NCBI GenBank assembly: GCA_016235805.1
Contig: JACRIY010000032.1
Span: 1 to 33,022, forward strand
Source: Rhodocyclales bacterium
Lineage (GTDB): Bacteria; Pseudomonadota; Gammaproteobacteria; Burkholderiales; Rhodocyclaceae
Length of the DNA: 33,022 nucleotides
Direction of reading: 5' to 3'
Every line of letters begins with the position of its first letter. Positions within the stretch are counted from its first letter, which is position 1. Shown in pieces: positions 1 through 9,033 of the stretch. A program made the position numbers and the translations under genes. Under the pieces are notes generated by a model. It was not told the DNA's origin and did no database searches. It saw only the letters and a list, made by a program, of their open reading frames with translations.

Positions 1-140
1 AGATGGTGATGCCGGGGGACAACGTGGCGATGACGGTGCGGCTGATTGCTCCGATCGCCATGGAAGAGGGCCTGCGCTTCGCCATCCGTGAAGGCGGTCG
101 TACCGTCGGCGCCGGTGTCGTCGCCAAGGTCATCGAATAA
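1..140 (+). CDS. tuf: Elongation factor Tu, C-terminal 45 residues (partial)
   Basis: Only the 3' end is in the window; the reading frame starts at base 3 and ends at TAA 138-140. The fragment matches the last part of EF-Tu domain III: PGDNVAM, then [19 protein letters not shown], ending [12 protein letters not shown]-Tu is the GTPase that carries aminoacyl-tRNA to the ribosome. A tuf gene directly before rpsJ is the usual end of the str operon (rpsL-rpsG-fusA-tuf), so those genes are expected upstream. Identification is very safe although the N-terminal GTPase domain is not visible. Confidence 0.97.
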   Translation, partial: MVMPGDNVAMTVRLIAPIAMEEGLRFAIREGGRTVGAGVVAKVIE

Positions 141-146
141 CTTCTA

Positions 147-175
147 TTGCAATGCGACGAAAAGGGCGATAAAAT
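147..175 (+). promoter_or_regulatory. Sigma70-like promoter of the S10 operon, with overlapping inverted repeat
   Basis: TTGCAA (147-152) and TAAAAT (170-175) are separated by 17 bases, a near-consensus sigma70 arrangement, and lie 45 bases before the rpsJ start. A perfect 9-base inverted repeat (161-169 with 177-185, 7-base loop) overlaps the -10 box. It has no run of T after it, so it is more likely an operator or a start-site RNA hairpin than a tuf terminator. The predicted leader is only about 40 nt. Confidence 0.7.
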
Positions 176-219
176 CTCGCCCTTTCGCAAATTGCGGCCT
201 CGCTCTTTAAGGATTTCCC

Positions 220-531
220 ATGCAAAGTCAAAAGATTCGCATCCGCCTCAAGGCCTTCGACTACCGCTTGATCGACCAGTCCGCCCTTGAGATCGTTGAC
301 ACGGCGAAGCGCACCGGCGCCGTCGTGCGCGGTCCGGTACCGCTTCCCACGCGGATCGAGCGTTTCGATGTCTTGCGGTCGCCGCATGTCAACAAGACTT
401 CGCGTGACCAGTTCGAAATTCGCACCCACCTGCGCCTGATGGACATCATCGACCCGACCGACAAAACGGTCGACGCCTTGATGAAGCTTGACCTGCCGGC
501 AGGTGTGGATGTCGAAATCAAGTTGCAGTAA
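220..531 (+). CDS. rpsJ: 30S ribosomal protein S10 (NusE)
   Basis: This is 103 residues, the same length as E. coli S10. It begins [19 protein letters not shown] and carries the conserved [15 protein letters not shown] segment in the middle, both diagnostic. S10 sits in the head of the 30S subunit and, as NusE, joins NusB in rRNA antitermination and links NusG to ribosomes. A TAAGGA ribosome binding site lies 7 bases before the ATG. It is the first gene of the S10 cluster and has its own promoter upstream. Confidence 0.98.
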   Translation: MQSQKIRIRLKAFDYRLIDQSALEIVDTAKRTGAVVRGPVPLPTRIERFDVLRSPHVNKTSRDQFEIRTHLRLMDIIDPTDKTVDALMKLDLPAGVDVEIKLQ

Positions 532-538
532 GTACCCG

Positions 539-556
539 GCGCCGGACTTCCGGCGC
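539..556 (+). other. GC-rich hairpin between rpsJ and rplC
   Basis: A perfect 8-base inverted repeat, GCGCCGGA and TCCGGCGC, is separated by two bases. No T-run follows, so it is not a standard intrinsic terminator. It could pause transcription, mark an RNase site or protect the rpsJ message. It lies in the longest gap (92 bases) within the S10 block. Confidence 0.45.
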
Positions 557-623
557 TGCCGCTGTTTCGTAAATCCGTAGTCGTTAGCCCGGCCAATCGT
601 AGCTGGGGTGTTAGGAGAATAAA

Positions 624-1265
624 ATGAGTCTGGGCCTTGTTGGACGCAAGGTCGGCATGACGCGCGTGTTTGCCGAGGATGGGTCATCCATTCCGGTAAC
701 CGTGGTGGACGTGTCGAACAATCGCGTCACGCAAATAAAGACGCCTGAGGCGGATGGCTATGCCGCCGTTCAGGTGACCTTCGGCAAGCGCCGCGCCAGC
801 CGAGTCAATAAGGCTGCGGCCGGGCATCTCGCCAAGGCCGGCGTCGAAGCCGGCGAAGTCTTCAAGGAATTCCGCGTTGGTGTCGATCAGCTTTCCGGCT
901 TCAAGCCGGGGGATGTGATTGCCGCCAGCATTTTCAGCGTGGGCCAAAAGGTCGATGTCAGCGGCACCTCGATTGGCAAGGGATTTGCAGGTGCCATCGT
1001 GCGGCACAACTTCTCCTCGAACCGGGCTTCCCACGGTAACTCGGTGTCGCACAACTCCGCTGGCTCGATCGGTATGGCGCAGGACCCGGGGCGTGTGTTC
1101 CCCGGCAAGCGCATGGCCGGGCATCTCGGTGATGTGGCGCGCACGACGCAGAACCTCGAAGTGGTTCGCATCGATGAAGCCCGCCAGTTGCTGATGATCC
1201 GCGGTGCCGTGCCTGGTGCCAGGGGTGGGGACCTTGTTGTCGCTCCGGCCGTCAAGGCCTCCTAA
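624..1265 (+). CDS. rplC: 50S ribosomal protein L3
   Basis: The product is 213 residues against 209 in E. coli. It starts [16 protein letters not shown], and residues 125-170 carry the long loop [19 protein letters not shown] reaching the peptidyl-transferase region. The end [15 protein letters not shown] is typical. L3 is an early 23S rRNA assembly protein. The position usually written as the methylated glutamine of GSIGQ reads Met here (GSIGMAQ), which I recall as normal in betaproteobacteria. A TTAGGAGA ribosome binding site precedes the ATG. Confidence 0.98.
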   Translation: MSLGLVGRKVGMTRVFAEDGSSIPVTVVDVSNNRVTQIKTPEADGYAAVQVTFGKRRASRVNKAAAGHLAKAGVEAGEVFKEFRVGVDQLSGFKPGDVIAASIFSVGQKVDVSGTSIGKGFAGAIVRHNFSSNRASHGNSVSHNSAGSIGMAQDPGRVFPGKRMAGHLGDVARTTQNLEVVRIDEARQLLMIRGAVPGARGGDLVVAPAVKAS

Positions 1266-1278
1266 GGACGGGGATGAC

Positions 1279-1899
1279 ATGGAACTCAAAGTAATCAACG
1301 ATCAAGGACAGGCGGCATCCACGGTGACTGCATCGGATGCCTTGTTCGGCCGCGATTTCAACGAAGCACTGGTCCATCAGGTGGTGGTCGCTTATCAGGC
1401 CAATGCCCGTTCGGGAAACCGCAAGCAAAAAGACCGCGAAGAAGTCCATCACAGCACCAAGAAGCCGTTCCGCCAGAAGGGCACCGGACGTGCCCGTGCC
1501 GGCATGACGTCCTCGCCGCTGTGGCGGGGAGGTGGTCGCATTTTCCCGAACAGCCCGGAAGAAAATTTCACCCAGAAGGTGAATCGCAAGATGTACCGCG
1601 CCGGTGTTGCCGCGATCCTTTCGCAGCTCGCTCGCGAGGATCGTTTGGCGGTGATCGACAATTTCGCGATCGAGGCACCGAAGACTCGCCTGTTTGCACA
1701 GAAGCTGAAGGCCATGGGCCTGGATTCGGTCCTCCTGGTGACCGACAGCCTTGACGACAATCTCGCGCTGGCGTCGCGTAATCTTCCCAACGTTCTGGTG
1801 CTCGAAGCGCAGCAGGCGGACCCGGTTTCGCTGGTTCGTTTTCCCCGGGTGATATTCACCAAGGGTGCCGTGGCCAAGATCGAGGAGATGCTGGCATGA
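1279..1899 (+). CDS. rplD: 50S ribosomal protein L4
   Basis: The ATG at 1279 follows GGACGGGG and gives 206 residues (E. coli 201). A longer frame open to 1204 only runs back through the rplC tail and is not used. The central region [22 protein letters not shown] is the L4 loop that lines the peptide exit tunnel. In E. coli L4 also represses its own operon through a long S10 leader; the short leader here makes that exact mechanism doubtful. The gene overlaps rplW by 4 bases (ATGA), which suggests translational coupling. Confidence 0.98.
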   Translation: MELKVINDQGQAASTVTASDALFGRDFNEALVHQVVVAYQANARSGNRKQKDREEVHHSTKKPFRQKGTGRARAGMTSSPLWRGGGRIFPNSPEENFTQKVNRKMYRAGVAAILSQLAREDRLAVIDNFAIEAPKTRLFAQKLKAMGLDSVLLVTDSLDDNLALASRNLPNVLVLEAQQADPVSLVRFPRVIFTKGAVAKIEEMLA

Positions 1900-2210
1900 G
1901 CAAGACTTTCAATCCGGAGCGCTTGCTCCAGGTACTGGTGGCGCCTCAGATCTCCGAGAAGGCTACGTACATAGCGGACAAGAATGAGCAGGTGGTGTTC
2001 ATCGTAACGCCCGATGCCACCAAGCCCGAGGTCAAGGCCGCAGTCGAAATGCTTTTCAAGGTTCAGGTCGAGTCGGTGCAGATCGCCAATCTGAAAGGCA
2101 AGATCAAGCGTTCGGGCCGGACGATCGGTCGGCGCGCCGACATTCGTAAGGCTTTTGTCTGCCTTAAGCCGGGGCAGGAAATCAATTTTGCGGAAGGGGG
2201 GGCTGCCTAA
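1896..2210 (+). CDS. rplW: 50S ribosomal protein L23
   Basis: This is 104 residues, close to the family's 95-105. The N-terminal [16 protein letters not shown] contains the conserved Ser-Glu-Lys, whose Glu helps dock trigger factor and SRP at the tunnel exit. The middle [17 protein letters not shown] is the extended basic loop. It starts inside the last codons of rplD (ATGA overlap) and ends directly before the rplB ATG, with no spacer. Confidence 0.97.
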   Translation: MSKTFNPERLLQVLVAPQISEKATYIADKNEQVVFIVTPDATKPEVKAAVEMLFKVQVESVQIANLKGKIKRSGRTIGRRADIRKAFVCLKPGQEINFAEGGAA

Positions 2211-3044
2211 ATGGCTCTGGTAAAAGTCAAGCCGACCTCGCCCGGCCGCCGAGGCGTCGTCAAGGTCGTAAATCCGAACCTGCACAAGGGACGTCCGCAC
2301 GACGGTCTCCTTGAAAAGAAAACCAAGACCGCCGGCCGCAACACCCACGGCCATATTACGACCCGTCACATGGGTGGCGGGCATAAGCAGCACTATCGTG
2401 TGGTCGATTTCCGTCGCGACAAGGACGGCATCCCGGGCAAGGTCGAGAACCTCCAGTACGATCCGAACCGCTCGGCCAATATTGCGCTGGTTCTGTATGC
2501 GGATGGCGAGCGTCGCTACATCATCGCCACCAAGGGCATGGTCGTTGGCCAGACCGTAATCAGCGGCTCCGATGCGCCGATCAAGCCGGGCAACGCCCTG
2601 CCGATCCGCAACATCCCGGTCGGCACCACGATTCATTGCGTCGAGATGATGCCGGGCAAGGGGGCGCAGATCGCACGCTCTGCCGGAACCTCGGTGCAAC
2701 TTCTGGCGCGCGAGGGAACCTACGCCCAGGTTCGCCTGCGCTCCGGAGAAATCCGCCGCATCCATGTCGAGTGCCGCGCGACCATCGGCGAAGTCGGCAA
2801 CGAAGAGCATAGCTTGCGCAAGATCGGCAAGGCCGGCGCGATGCGCTGGCGTGGTGTTCGTCCGACGGTTCGTGGCACGGCCATGAACCCGATCGATCAC
2901 CCGCACGGTGGTGGTGAAGGCCGTACCGGCGAAGGTCGTGTTCCCGTCAGCCCGTGGGGTCAGCCAACCAAGGGATATCGCACTCGAAACAACAAGCGCA
3001 CCGACGTGATGATCGTACAGCGCAGGCCGAAGGGTAAGAGGTAA
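2211..3044 (+). CDS. rplB: 50S ribosomal protein L2
   Basis: The product is 277 residues (E. coli 273). It contains [20 protein letters not shown] near residue 45 and the invariant HPHGGGEG motif near residue 230, whose His lies close to the peptidyl-transferase centre. L2 is needed for subunit joining and peptide-bond formation. The end is the basic tail [14 protein letters not shown]. The start abuts the rplW stop and rpsS follows after 3 bases. Confidence 0.98.
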   Translation: MALVKVKPTSPGRRGVVKVVNPNLHKGRPHDGLLEKKTKTAGRNTHGHITTRHMGGGHKQHYRVVDFRRDKDGIPGKVENLQYDPNRSANIALVLYADGERRYIIATKGMVVGQTVISGSDAPIKPGNALPIRNIPVGTTIHCVEMMPGKGAQIARSAGTSVQLLAREGTYAQVRLRSGEIRRIHVECRATIGEVGNEEHSLRKIGKAGAMRWRGVRPTVRGTAMNPIDHPHGGGEGRTGEGRVPVSPWGQPTKGYRTRNNKRTDVMIVQRRPKGKR

Positions 3045-3047
3045 TCC

Positions 3048-3329
3048 ATGGCACGTTCAATCAAGAAGGGCCCGTTCATCGACGCCCACCTGCTCAAGCG
3101 CGTTGATGTGGCGCGCGCGGCCAACGACAAGCGCCCGATCAAGACCTGGTCGCGTCGGTCGACGATTCTGCCGGATTTTGTGGGACTGACCATTGCCGTG
3201 CATAACGGAAAGCAGCACATCCCGGTCTATGTTTCAGAAAACATGGTGGGCCACAAGCTCGGTGAGTTCGCATTGACGCGAACCTTCAAGGGCCACACCG
3301 GCGGCAAGAAAGCCGCGGCGAAGAAGTAA
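3048..3329 (+). CDS. rpsS: 30S ribosomal protein S19
   Basis: This is 93 residues (E. coli 92), beginning [15 protein letters not shown] and containing [21 protein letters not shown] and [16 protein letters not shown], all signature S19 segments. S19 sits in the 30S head next to S13 and contacts the A-site finger. It is packed between rplB (3-base gap) and rplV (9-base gap). Confidence 0.98.
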   Translation: MARSIKKGPFIDAHLLKRVDVARAANDKRPIKTWSRRSTILPDFVGLTIAVHNGKQHIPVYVSENMVGHKLGEFALTRTFKGHTGGKKAAAKK

Positions 3330-3338
3330 GGAGCCATC

Positions 3339-3668
3339 ATGGAAACCAATGCAAACCTGCGCGGTGTGCGCCTCTCGGCCCAGAAAGGCCGTCTGGTGGC
3401 CGACCTCGTTCGTGGCAAGCCGGTCGATCAGGCCTTGAGCATCCTCGCCTATTCGCCAAAAAAGGGTGCGGGGATCATCAAGAAGGTCCTCGAGTCTGCC
3501 ATTGCCAACGCGGAACACAACGACGGTGCCGACATCGACGCCCTCAAGGTCACCCGCATTTATGTTGAAAAGGGGACCGTGCTCAAGCGGTTTACCGCAC
3601 GGGCCAAGGGACGCGGCAATCGCATCCTCAAGCCTACCTGCCACATTTACGTGACCGTCGGCGCTTAA
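3339..3668 (+). CDS. rplV: 50S ribosomal protein L22
   Basis: This is 109 residues (E. coli 110). It opens [27 protein letters not shown], then carries the tunnel-lining beta-hairpin with [18 protein letters not shown] near residues 85-103. L22 narrows the exit tunnel together with L4 and is a macrolide-resistance locus in other bacteria. An AAGGAG site lies 7 bases before the ATG. rpsC follows after 9 bases. Confidence 0.98.
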   Translation: METNANLRGVRLSAQKGRLVADLVRGKPVDQALSILAYSPKKGAGIIKKVLESAIANAEHNDGADIDALKVTRIYVEKGTVLKRFTARAKGRGNRILKPTCHIYVTVGA

Positions 3669-3677
3669 GGGGAACTC

Positions 3678-4547
3678 ATGGGACAAAAGATTCATCCGAC
3701 CGGCTTCCGTCTTTCGGTCACGCGCAACTGGACTTCGCGCTGGTACGCGAATAGCAAGTCGTATGCGCAGATGCTCAAGGAAGACATCGAAGTTCGCGAC
3801 TATCTGAAGAAGAAGCTTGCTCACGCCTCCGTTGGCCGCGTCGTCATCGAACGTCCGGCAAAGAATGCGCGCGTTACCGTCTATAGTGCCCGCCCCGGTG
3901 TTGTCATCGGCAAGAAGGGCGAGGACATCGAGCACCTGAAGGCTGAGTTGCAGCGCAAGATGGGCGTGCCCGTGCATGTCAATATCGAGGAGATCCGCAA
4001 ACCCGAGATCGATGCTCAACTGATCGCGGATTCGATCGCTCAGCAACTGGAAAAGCGCATCATGTTCCGGCGTGCGATGAAGCGCGCCATGCAGAACGCG
4101 ATGCGCCTTGGCGCCCAGGGCATCAAGATCATGAGTTCCGGACGCTTGAACGGTGCGGAAATCGCCCGTCGCGAGTGGTATCGCGAAGGTCGTGTGCCGC
4201 TGCATACGCTGCGTGCCGACATCGACTACGGCACTTCCGAGGCGAAGACCACCTACGGTGTAATTGGAATCAAGGTCTGGGTATTCCGTGGCGAAATGCT
4301 TTCCCGTCATGACGCGATGGCAGCCGCACCCGAGCCGGCGATCGAGGACCAGCGTAAGCCGCGTCGCAGTCCGGCGAAGAAGGATGGCGAAGGTGAGGGC
4401 ACGCCAAATCGTCGCAGTGCCACAAAAAAGGCGGATGAGCCCAAGACGGAAGGTGCCGCCGCGCCCAAGCCGCCGGTCAAGCGCGTCCGAAAGGCGCCCG
4501 CCAAGGTGGAAGCGGCCGGCGGCGCAGCAAAAGAGGTCAAGGAGTAA
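3678..4547 (+). CDS. rpsC: 30S ribosomal protein S3 with extended C-terminal tail
   Basis: Residues 1-212 are standard S3: [13 protein letters not shown] at the start, the KH-domain GxxG loop VIGKKGEDI near residues 76-84, and [14 protein letters not shown] near 176-189. S3 helps form the mRNA entry channel. E. coli S3 is 233 residues; here residues 213-289 form a low-complexity tail rich in Ala, Pro, Lys, Arg and Glu that is probably disordered. The frame stays open without interruption and rplP follows after 3 bases, so the tail is real coding sequence. Confidence 0.97.
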   Translation: MGQKIHPTGFRLSVTRNWTSRWYANSKSYAQMLKEDIEVRDYLKKKLAHASVGRVVIERPAKNARVTVYSARPGVVIGKKGEDIEHLKAELQRKMGVPVHVNIEEIRKPEIDAQLIADSIAQQLEKRIMFRRAMKRAMQNAMRLGAQGIKIMSSGRLNGAEIARREWYREGRVPLHTLRADIDYGTSEAKTTYGVIGIKVWVFRGEMLSRHDAMAAAPEPAIEDQRKPRRSPAKKDGEGEGTPNRRSATKKADEPKTEGAAAPKPPVKRVRKAPAKVEAAGGAAKEVKE

Positions 4548-4550
4548 GCC

Positions 4551-4964
4551 ATGCTGCAACCCACCCGCAGGAAGTACAGGAAAGAACAGAAGGGCCGCAA
4601 TACGGGTCTCGCGACTCGGGGCGCCAAGGTTAGTTTTGGCGAGTACGGGCTCAAGGCCATCGGTCGCGGCCGTCTGACGGCTCGGCAGATTGAAGCCGCA
4701 CGTCGTGCGATGACCCGCCACATCAAGCGTGGCGGGCGCATCTGGATTCGCATCTTCCCCGACAAGCCGATTTCCAAGAAGCCGCTTGAGGTGCGCATGG
4801 GCAACGGCAAGGGCTCGCCCGAATACTGGGTTGCCGAGATTCAGCCGGGCAAGGTGCTGTACGAAATGGACGGCGTGGACGAGACGCTGGCACGCGAGGC
4901 TTTCCGCCTGGCCGCCGCCAAGCTTCCGCTTGAAACCACGTTCGTCACTCGTCACTTGGGGTAA
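4551..4964 (+). CDS. rplP: 50S ribosomal protein L16
   Basis: This is 137 residues (E. coli 136). It opens [19 protein letters not shown] and contains [28 protein letters not shown], where the Arg in VRMGKG is the residue hydroxylated by YcfD in E. coli. L16 organises the tRNA-binding side of the 50S and is needed for late 50S assembly. It lies between rpsC (3-base gap) and rpmC (5-base gap). Confidence 0.98.
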   Translation: MLQPTRRKYRKEQKGRNTGLATRGAKVSFGEYGLKAIGRGRLTARQIEAARRAMTRHIKRGGRIWIRIFPDKPISKKPLEVRMGNGKGSPEYWVAEIQPGKVLYEMDGVDETLAREAFRLAAAKLPLETTFVTRHLG

Positions 4965-4969
4965 GAGAC

Positions 4970-5164
4970 ATGAAGGCAAGCGAGTTGAGAACGAAGGGTG
5001 CAGAAGAACTGCAAAAAGAACTGCTGGATCTGCGCAAGGCGCAGTTCGGCCTGCGCATGCAGGTGGCGACCCAGCAATTGACCAATACGAGCCAGCTTGG
5101 CAAGGTGCGCAAGGACATCGCACGCATCAAGACCATACAGCGTGAGAAGGCGGTAGCGAAATGA
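4970..5164 (+). CDS. rpmC: 50S ribosomal protein L29
   Basis: This is 64 residues (E. coli 63), an all-helical small protein: [31 protein letters not shown] and then RIKTIQREK near the end. L29 sits by the tunnel exit next to L23. Its stop overlaps the rpsQ start (ATGA, 4 bases), so the two are probably translationally coupled. Confidence 0.96.
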   Translation: MKASELRTKGAEELQKELLDLRKAQFGLRMQVATQQLTNTSQLGKVRKDIARIKTIQREKAVAK

Positions 5165-5433
5165 CTGAGGTAAGCACCCAGACCGTGCGTCGGACCCTGC
5201 AGGGGCGTGTCGTATCGGACAAGATGCAAAAGACGGTAACCGTTCTCGTCGAACGCAAGGTTAAGCATCCCGTGATCGGCAAGATCATGACGCGCTCGAA
5301 GAAATACCATGCCCACGTCGAAGGTCTCGAGGCCGCGTCGGGGGATCTGGTCCAGATCGAGGAGTGCGCTCCGATTTCGAAGACCAAGGCATGGCGCGTC
5401 GCCAAGGTGGTGGAAAAGGCCCGCATCGTTTGA
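5161..5433 (+). CDS. rpsQ: 30S ribosomal protein S17
   Basis: This is 90 residues (E. coli 84). After a short N-terminal extension it reads [29 protein letters not shown], the S17 OB-fold signature, then the conserved [21 protein letters not shown]17 is a primary 16S rRNA binder. It is the last gene before a 166-base break that carries the rplN promoter, so it marks the end of the S10 segment. Confidence 0.97.
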   Translation: MTEVSTQTVRRTLQGRVVSDKMQKTVTVLVERKVKHPVIGKIMTRSKKYHAHVEGLEAASGDLVQIEECAPISKTKAWRVAKVVEKARIV

Positions 5434-5459
5434 TATCGCGTCGCCACTGCAACAAGTAG

Positions 5460-5487
5460 TTGACAAAGTCGGGGCGCAGGATAAAAT
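5460..5487 (+). promoter_or_regulatory. Sigma70-like promoter of the spc segment
   Basis: TTGACA (5460-5465) and TAAAAT (5482-5487) are 16 bases apart, close to consensus. The start codon of rplN is 112 bases after the -10 box. The nine bases GATAAAATC around the -10 are also present at the rpsJ promoter, so the two ribosomal promoters share a core. It probably corresponds to the E. coli spc promoter, which also lies before rplN. Confidence 0.7.
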
Positions 5488-5502
5488 CCCGCCTCTTTGC
5501 TC

Positions 5503-5579
5503 CGCCAGGCAGCTTGTCTTCCTGGCGATCCAGCCCCTAGCGGGCTCCAAGACTGATCGCGGCGCATCGTTCGCCGCGA
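5503..5579 (+). promoter_or_regulatory. Structured leader of rplN with three successive hairpins
   Basis: Three inverted repeats follow each other in the leader: CGCCAGG 5503-5509 with CCTGGCG 5521-5527; AGCCC with GGGCT near 5532-5546; and TCGCGGCG 5557-5564 with CGCCGCGA 5572-5579 (7-base loop). None is followed by a T-run. They would fold in the mRNA between the promoter and the rplN ribosome binding site and are candidates for protein binding or stability control. Confidence 0.4.
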
Positions 5580-5599
5580 ATTAAGTTGGAGATGAAAAA

Positions 5600-5968
5600 A
5601 TGATTCAAATGCAGTCCCTGCTGGATGTCGCCGACAATACCGGCGCCCGTTCGGTCATGTGCATCAAGGTTCTCGGCGGCTCCAAGCGTCGTTACGCCGG
5701 GATTGGTGACGTCATCAAGGTCAGCATCAAGGATGCCGCACCCCGTGGCCGGGTCAAAAAGGGCGAGGTCTACAGCGCCGTGGTGGTCCGTACTGCCAAG
5801 GGTGTTCGCCGTCCCGACGGTTCGCTGATCAAGTTCGACGGCAATGCCGCCGTGCTCCTGAACAACAAGCTCGAGCCCATCGGTACCCGAATCTTCGGGC
5901 CGGTGACGCGCGAGCTGCGTACCGAGCGATTCATGAAGATCGTCTCGCTCGCCCCCGAGGTTCTCTGA
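5600..5968 (+). CDS. rplN: 50S ribosomal protein L14
   Basis: This is 122 residues (E. coli 123). [27 protein letters not shown] is the canonical start, and [23 protein letters not shown] the canonical end. L14 sits at the subunit interface and is the target of the silencing factor RsfS. A TTGGAGATG site precedes the ATG. It heads the spc segment, behind its own promoter and structured leader. Confidence 0.98.
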   Translation: MIQMQSLLDVADNTGARSVMCIKVLGGSKRRYAGIGDVIKVSIKDAAPRGRVKKGEVYSAVVVRTAKGVRRPDGSLIKFDGNAAVLLNNKLEPIGTRIFGPVTRELRTERFMKIVSLAPEVL

Positions 5969-5992
5969 ACCCCAGCAATCGAGGAATCGATC

Positions 5993-6310
5993 ATGAACAA
6001 GATTCGCAAGGGTGACGACGTGGTCGTCACGACGGGCAAGGACAAGGGCAAGCGGGGCGTGGTTCTCACCGCGGTCAGCGCCGAAAGCCTGATCGTCGAA
6101 GGCATCAATCGCGTCAAGAAGCACACCAAGCCCAACCCCATGAAGGGCCATCAGGGCGGCATTGTCGAGAAGGAAATGCCGATCAATATTTCCAACGTGG
6201 CGCTGTTCAATCCGGCCACCCAGAAGGCGGATCGCGTCGGCTTCAAGATGCTCGATGACGGACGCAAGGTCAGGGTGTTCAAGTCGAACGGCGAAGTCGT
6301 TGACGCGTAA
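5993..6310 (+). CDS. rplX: 50S ribosomal protein L24
   Basis: This is 105 residues (E. coli 104). The KOW motif spans the N-terminus: [21 protein letters not shown]. It is followed by [13 protein letters not shown] and a conserved [20 protein letters not shown] segment. L24 starts 50S assembly by binding the 5' end of 23S rRNA. It lies 24 bases after rplN with a GAGGAA site. Confidence 0.97.
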   Translation: MNKIRKGDDVVVTTGKDKGKRGVVLTAVSAESLIVEGINRVKKHTKPNPMKGHQGGIVEKEMPINISNVALFNPATQKADRVGFKMLDDGRKVRVFKSNGEVVDA

Positions 6311-6319
6311 GGACTAGTC

Positions 6320-6859
6320 ATGGCGCGCTTGCAGGAATACTACAAAAAGACCGTCGTTCCCGAACTGCTCGGCAAGTTCGGCTACAAATCCGTGATGGAA
6401 GTGCCGCGCATCACCAAGATCACCTTGAACATGGGTGTCGGTGAAGCCGTCGGTGACAAGAAGATCCTCGATCATGCGGTTGCCGACATGACGAAGATTG
6501 CCGGCCAAAAGCCGGTGGTAACCAAGGCCCGCAAGGCAATCGCCGGCTTCAAGATCCGCGAAGGCTATCCGATCGGCTGCATGGTCACTTTGCGCGGCAA
6601 CCAGATGTATGAGTTTCTCGATCGCCTGGTGACCATCGCCATGCCGCGCATCCGCGACTTCCGCGGCATCTCCGGCAAGGGCTTCGATGGTCGCGGCAAT
6701 TACAACGTGGGCGTCAAGGAGCAGATCATCTTCCCCGAGATCGAGTACGACAAGATCGATGCGCTGCGTGGCATGAACATCAGTATTACCACCACCGCGA
6801 AGAACGACGAAGAAGCGAAGGCGCTTCTCGCCGCATTCAAGTTCCCCTTCAAGAACTGA
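6320..6859 (+). CDS. rplE: 50S ribosomal protein L5
   Basis: This is 179 residues, identical in length to E. coli. [31 protein letters not shown] opens it; [41 protein letters not shown] and the C-terminal [17 protein letters not shown] are signature segments. L5 carries 5S rRNA in the central protuberance. In E. coli the S8 repressor binds the mRNA at the start of this gene; I could not convincingly recognise that site here. Confidence 0.98.
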   Translation: MARLQEYYKKTVVPELLGKFGYKSVMEVPRITKITLNMGVGEAVGDKKILDHAVADMTKIAGQKPVVTKARKAIAGFKIREGYPIGCMVTLRGNQMYEFLDRLVTIAMPRIRDFRGISGKGFDGRGNYNVGVKEQIIFPEIEYDKIDALRGMNISITTTAKNDEEAKALLAAFKFPFKN

Positions 6860-6866
6860 GGGACAT

Positions 6867-7172
6867 ATGGCGAAACTAGCACTCATTAACCGCGAAGAAA
6901 AGCGCGCAAAGACGGTTGCGAAATACGCAGCCAAGCGCGTCGAACTGTTCGCCGTCATCAACAACGTCAACCTGTCGGACGAGCAGCGCATGGAAGCGCG
7001 TCTCAGGCTCCAGCAGCTTCCCCGCAACGCCAGCCCGTCGCGCCAGCGCAATCGCTGTGCATTGACGGGGCGCCCGCGTGGCGTGTTCCGCAAGTTCGGC
7101 CTGTGCCGCAACAAGCTGCGCGACATTGCCATGCGCGGCGAGGTGCCGGGCATGACCAAGGCAAGCTGGTAA
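6867..7172 (+). CDS. rpsN: 30S ribosomal protein S14 (zinc-free form)
   Basis: This is 101 residues, the long type found in E. coli. [17 protein letters not shown] opens it and [28 protein letters not shown] gives the conserved C-terminal half. The zinc ribbon of short S14 (two CxxC pairs) is absent; only two Cys are present, so this is the C-minus paralogue. S14 assembles late into the 30S head. It lies between rplE (7-base gap) and rpsH (10-base gap). Confidence 0.97.
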   Translation: MAKLALINREEKRAKTVAKYAAKRVELFAVINNVNLSDEQRMEARLRLQQLPRNASPSRQRNRCALTGRPRGVFRKFGLCRNKLRDIAMRGEVPGMTKASW

Positions 7173-7182
7173 GGAGACCGAT

Positions 7183-7578
7183 ATGAGCATGACAGATCCG
7201 GTTGCCGACATGCTGACCCGCATCCGCAACGCGCAGATGGCGGAAAAGCTCTCAGTGTCGATGCCATCGTCCAAGTTGAAGGTGGCGATTGCCAAGGTCC
7301 TCAAGGACGAGGGTTATATCGACGATTTCGCCATTCGCGAGAATGGAGCCAAACCCGAGCTCGATGTCGCGCTGAAGTACTACGCCGGCCGCCCGGTTAT
7401 CGAGCGCATCGAGCGCGTTTCGAAGCCCGGCCTGCGCGTCTACAAGGGCAAGGATGACCTGCCCCGCGTCATGAACGGCCTTGGTGTTGCCATCGTCTCC
7501 ACGCCCAAGGGCGTGATGACCGACCGCCGCGCGCGGGCAGGCAACATGGGTGGCGAAGTTCTCTGCATCGTCGCCTAA
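7183..7578 (+). CDS. rpsH: 30S ribosomal protein S8
   Basis: This is 131 residues (E. coli 130). [20 protein letters not shown] is the standard start, and the end [26 protein letters not shown] is highly conserved. S8 binds helix 21 of 16S rRNA and in E. coli represses the spc operon. An AAGGAG site precedes the ATG. Confidence 0.98.
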   Translation: MSMTDPVADMLTRIRNAQMAEKLSVSMPSSKLKVAIAKVLKDEGYIDDFAIRENGAKPELDVALKYYAGRPVIERIERVSKPGLRVYKGKDDLPRVMNGLGVAIVSTPKGVMTDRRARAGNMGGEVLCIVA

Positions 7579-7588
7579 GGAGCCCCTC

Positions 7589-8122
7589 ATGTCACGTATT
7601 GCGAAATATCCGGTCGAGGTTCCGAAGGGCGTCGAAGTCATGCTGTCGGATTCCGAGATTTCCGTCAAAGGACCGCTTGGCACACTGAAGCAGTTCCTGT
7701 TGCCCTCGGTGAAGATCGAGAAGGACGGCGAAAAGCTGCTGTGCAAGGCAGTCGAAGGCGCTGCCGATGCGGGCGCGATGTCCGGCACCATGCGGGCACT
7801 GGTCAATAACATGGTGATCGGCGTCACCAAGGGGTTCGAAAAGAAGCTGACGCTGGTTGGTGTGGGCTACCGCGCGCAGGCGCAAGGCGCCAAGCTGAAC
7901 CTGACGCTGGGTTTTTCCCATCCCGTGGTTCACGATATGCCAAACGGCATCAAGGTCGAGACGCCGACCCAGACCGAGATCCTGATCAAGGGTATTGACA
8001 AGCAAGTGGTTGGGCAGGTGGCCGCTGAAATTCGTGCTTACCGTTCGCCGGAGCCCTACAAGGGCAAGGGTGTGCGCTACGCCGATGAGGTTGTGGCCAT
8101 CAAGGAAACCAAGAAGAAATAA
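7589..8122 (+). CDS. rplF: 50S ribosomal protein L6
   Basis: The ATG at 7589 follows AAGGAG by 7 bases and gives [15 protein letters not shown], 177 residues as in E. coli. The open frame reaches back to 7550 inside rpsH but that extension is not L6-like. The two repeated L6 folds are visible, ending with the conserved [33 protein letters not shown]6 binds the sarcin-ricin region near the GTPase centre. Confidence 0.97.
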   Translation: MSRIAKYPVEVPKGVEVMLSDSEISVKGPLGTLKQFLLPSVKIEKDGEKLLCKAVEGAADAGAMSGTMRALVNNMVIGVTKGFEKKLTLVGVGYRAQAQGAKLNLTLGFSHPVVHDMPNGIKVETPTQTEILIKGIDKQVVGQVAAEIRAYRSPEPYKGKGVRYADEVVAIKETKKK

Positions 8123-8137
8123 TCGAGGCGCTGAAAC

Positions 8138-8491
8138 ATGGAAAAGAAACAGGCTCGTCTACGCAGGGCGCGTAAAACCCGCGCCAAGATTGCGGAGCTC
8201 AAGGTTGTGCGCCTTGCGGTGCATCGTAGCAACCTGCACATCTCCGCCCAGATTTTTTCAGGCTGTGGCACGCGCGTGCTGGCGGCGGCTTCCAGCATGG
8301 AGCCGGTCGTCCGCAGCCAGGTTCCGAACGGCGGCAACGTCAGTGCCGCACAAACGGTCGGCAAGCTGATCGCCGAGCGGGCCAAGGCCGCCGGAATCGA
8401 GCAGGTTGCATTCGATCGTTCCGGATTTCACTATCACGGCCGCGTCAAGGCGCTGGCTGAAGCCGCCCGTGAGGGCGGTCTCAAGTTCTGA
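8138..8491 (+). CDS. rplR: 50S ribosomal protein L18
   Basis: This is 117 residues, the same as E. coli. It opens [18 protein letters not shown] and has the conserved C-terminal half with [23 protein letters not shown] and [20 protein letters not shown]18 links 5S rRNA to the 50S central protuberance together with L5 and L25. It is spaced 15 bases from rplF and 11 from rpsE. Confidence 0.97.
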   Translation: MEKKQARLRRARKTRAKIAELKVVRLAVHRSNLHISAQIFSGCGTRVLAAASSMEPVVRSQVPNGGNVSAAQTVGKLIAERAKAAGIEQVAFDRSGFHYHGRVKALAEAAREGGLKF

Positions 8492-8502
8492 GCGAGGCCG
8501 AC

Positions 8503-9030
8503 ATGGCAAAACCGCAAGGCAGGAAACAGCAGCAGGTCCAGGAAGAGCGTGATGACGGCATGCGCGAGAAGATGGTATCCATCAATCGCGTCACCAAGGT
8601 CGTCAAGGGTGGCCGCATTCTCGGTTTCGCCGCGCTGACCGTCGTTGGTGACGGCGATGGCGGCGTCGGCATGGGCAAGGGCAAGTCCCGCGAAGTTCCG
8701 GTTGCCGTGCAGAAGGCAATGGAGGAGGCGCGCCGCAAGATGACCAAGGTCAGCCTCAAGGACGGTACCTTGCATCACTCCGTAACCGGCAAGCATGGTG
8801 CGACCACGGTTCTGATGTCCCCGGCGTCGCCTGGTACCGGCGTGATCGCCGGCGGCCCGATGCGCGCCGTGTTCGAAGTCATGGGCATTACCGATGTGGT
8901 TGCCAAGACCATCGGCTCGACCAATCCTTACAACGTGGTGCGTGCAACGCTGCACGGTTTGCGCGCCATGAGCACGCCGGCGGAAATTGCGGCCAAGCGC
9001 GGCAAGGCCGTGGCGGAAATTCTGGAGTAA
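8503..9030 (+). CDS. rpsE: 30S ribosomal protein S5
   Basis: This is 175 residues (E. coli 167) with a Gln/Lys-rich N-terminal extension. The double-stranded-RNA-binding segment [31 protein letters not shown] and the motif [16 protein letters not shown] are diagnostic, as is [21 protein letters not shown]5 guards decoding accuracy and lines the mRNA entry channel. rpmD follows after 3 bases. Confidence 0.98.
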   Translation: MAKPQGRKQQQVQEERDDGMREKMVSINRVTKVVKGGRILGFAALTVVGDGDGGVGMGKGKSREVPVAVQKAMEEARRKMTKVSLKDGTLHHSVTGKHGATTVLMSPASPGTGVIAGGPMRAVFEVMGITDVVAKTIGSTNPYNVVRATLHGLRAMSTPAEIAAKRGKAVAEILE

Positions 9031-9033
9031 GAC

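Noticed and set aside
161..185. Perfect hairpin as a terminator of tuf
   Set aside because: No T-run follows and the hairpin overlaps a well-spaced -10 box, so a promoter-linked role is more likely.
1204..1278. Upstream extension of rplD
   Set aside because: The extension repeats the rplC tail in another frame; ATG 1279 has a ribosome binding site and the family length. The same reasoning removed the extensions of rplF, rpoA, rplQ, cysH, the DUF934 gene and the membrane spermidine-synthase-like gene.
1449..2906. Open frame of 485 codons on the - strand across rplD-rplB
   Set aside because: It lies fully antisense to conserved ribosomal genes, is rich in Arg/Asp/Ala low-complexity sequence, and has no recognisable domain; it is a high-GC shadow frame.
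3234..5123. Open frame of 629 codons on the - strand across rpsS-rpmC
   Set aside because: Antisense to seven certain ribosomal genes, no domain or ribosome binding site; a shadow frame caused by codon bias.
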